Assembly: GCA_964559835.1 (NCBI GenBank)
Contig: CAZLJE010000069.1
Location: 1-11,570, forward strand
Direction of reading: 5' to 3'
Source: DAISJI01 sp964559835
GTDB lineage: Bacteria > Acidobacteriota > Terriglobia > Terriglobales > Acidobacteriaceae
Length of the DNA stretch: 11,570 nucleotides
Shown here: positions 11,517 to 11,570 of the stretch, piece by piece
How positions within the stretch are numbered: position 1 is the first letter of the stretch
How the letters are laid out: each line of letters begins with the position of its first letter
The notes under the pieces: generated by a model
What the model was told of the DNA's origin: nothing
The model's input: only the letters and a program-made list of their open reading frames with translations
Databases searched by the model: none
Translations under genes and position numbers: made by a program

Positions 11517-11544
11517 GGCTCAGGGCTCATGGCGCAAGGCTCAG
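11517..11544. repeat. 28-bp heptad repeat, four units of GGCTCAG type
   Basis: Units are GGCTCAG, GGCTCAT, GGCGCAA and GGCTCAG in 7-bp register, closely related to the block at 11213-11240. Together the two blocks bracket the palindromic elements. The block may continue, degenerate, as GGGGAAG. Confidence 0.85.
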
Positions 11545-11570
11545 GGGAAGGCGGGTTCGTGATCTGACGT

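Larger units (their letters stand above)
11202..11570. other. Non-coding repeat island upstream of dinB
   Basis: No real gene is seen in the last 369 bases. The stretch consists of a heptad block (11213-11240), a 112-bp nested palindrome (11263-11374), a second long hairpin (11444-11489) and another heptad block (11517-11544). A 97-residue minus-strand frame (11237-11530) simply translates these repeats. The dinB promoter must lie in or beyond the repeats, or immediately in front of the GTG. Confidence 0.8.

Noticed and set aside
11237..11530. 97-codon minus-strand open frame at the window end
   Set aside because: It is wholly made of heptad and palindromic repeat DNA (SRNLHG, CHPEADAERSEGEAEG), a common false gene in repeat islands.

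Overview
The window is high-GC, densely packed bacterial chromosome. The content and style (bifunctional AroDE, archaeal-type DPS-like ferritin, secreted AcpA/PLC-type phosphoesterases, intergenic TGTCATCCTGAGG palindromes) fit an acidobacterium of the Terriglobia/Koribacter type. That assignment is inference from gene flavour, not a database match. No phage, transposase, CRISPR array, tRNA or rRNA is visible.

Layout. Bases 1-1730 are minus strand: the N-terminus of a YbiT-like ABC-F ATPase cut by the window edge, an unrecognised 81-residue protein with a perfect TGTGA-N6-TCACA site upstream, a plant-type [2Fe-2S] ferredoxin, and a DPS-like thioferritin. A strong hairpin separates the last two. 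Divergent from the ferritin is a plus-strand EVE-domain protein (1938-2318) that may be translated from a leaderless mRNA. Next come two convergent secreted phosphoesterases of the phospholipase C/acid phosphatase AcpA family: 2449-4902 (+), with three Cys-bracketed Ig-like repeats before the catalytic domain, and 4998-6557 (-), catalytic domain only. A perfect 10-bp terminator hairpin lies between them. Then follow a minus-strand PilZ-domain protein (6748-7074), a minus-strand fused 3-dehydroquinate dehydratase/shikimate dehydrogenase (7195-8754), a plus-strand exported protein of unknown function (8992-9927), and minus-strand DNA polymerase IV (9951-11201).

How the parts may connect. Ferritin and ferredoxin look like an iron/oxidative-stress pair: one stores iron and consumes peroxide, the other could supply electrons. 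The two phosphoesterases probably release phosphate from organic phosphoesters outside the cytoplasmic membrane. The remaining genes are housekeeping (shikimate pathway, ribosome-associated ABC-F, Pol IV) or signalling (PilZ), and they do not form one operon.

The least ordinary signal is non-coding. Four short blocks built from 7-bp units sit at gene boundaries (6726-6745, 9934-9961, 11213-11240, 11517-11544). Three are exactly 28 bp (4 x 7), and the last two bracket a repeat island holding a 112-bp nested palindrome and a second long hairpin. I see no new multi-gene defence or biosynthetic system here; the heptad/palindrome islands are the best candidate for something under-described.
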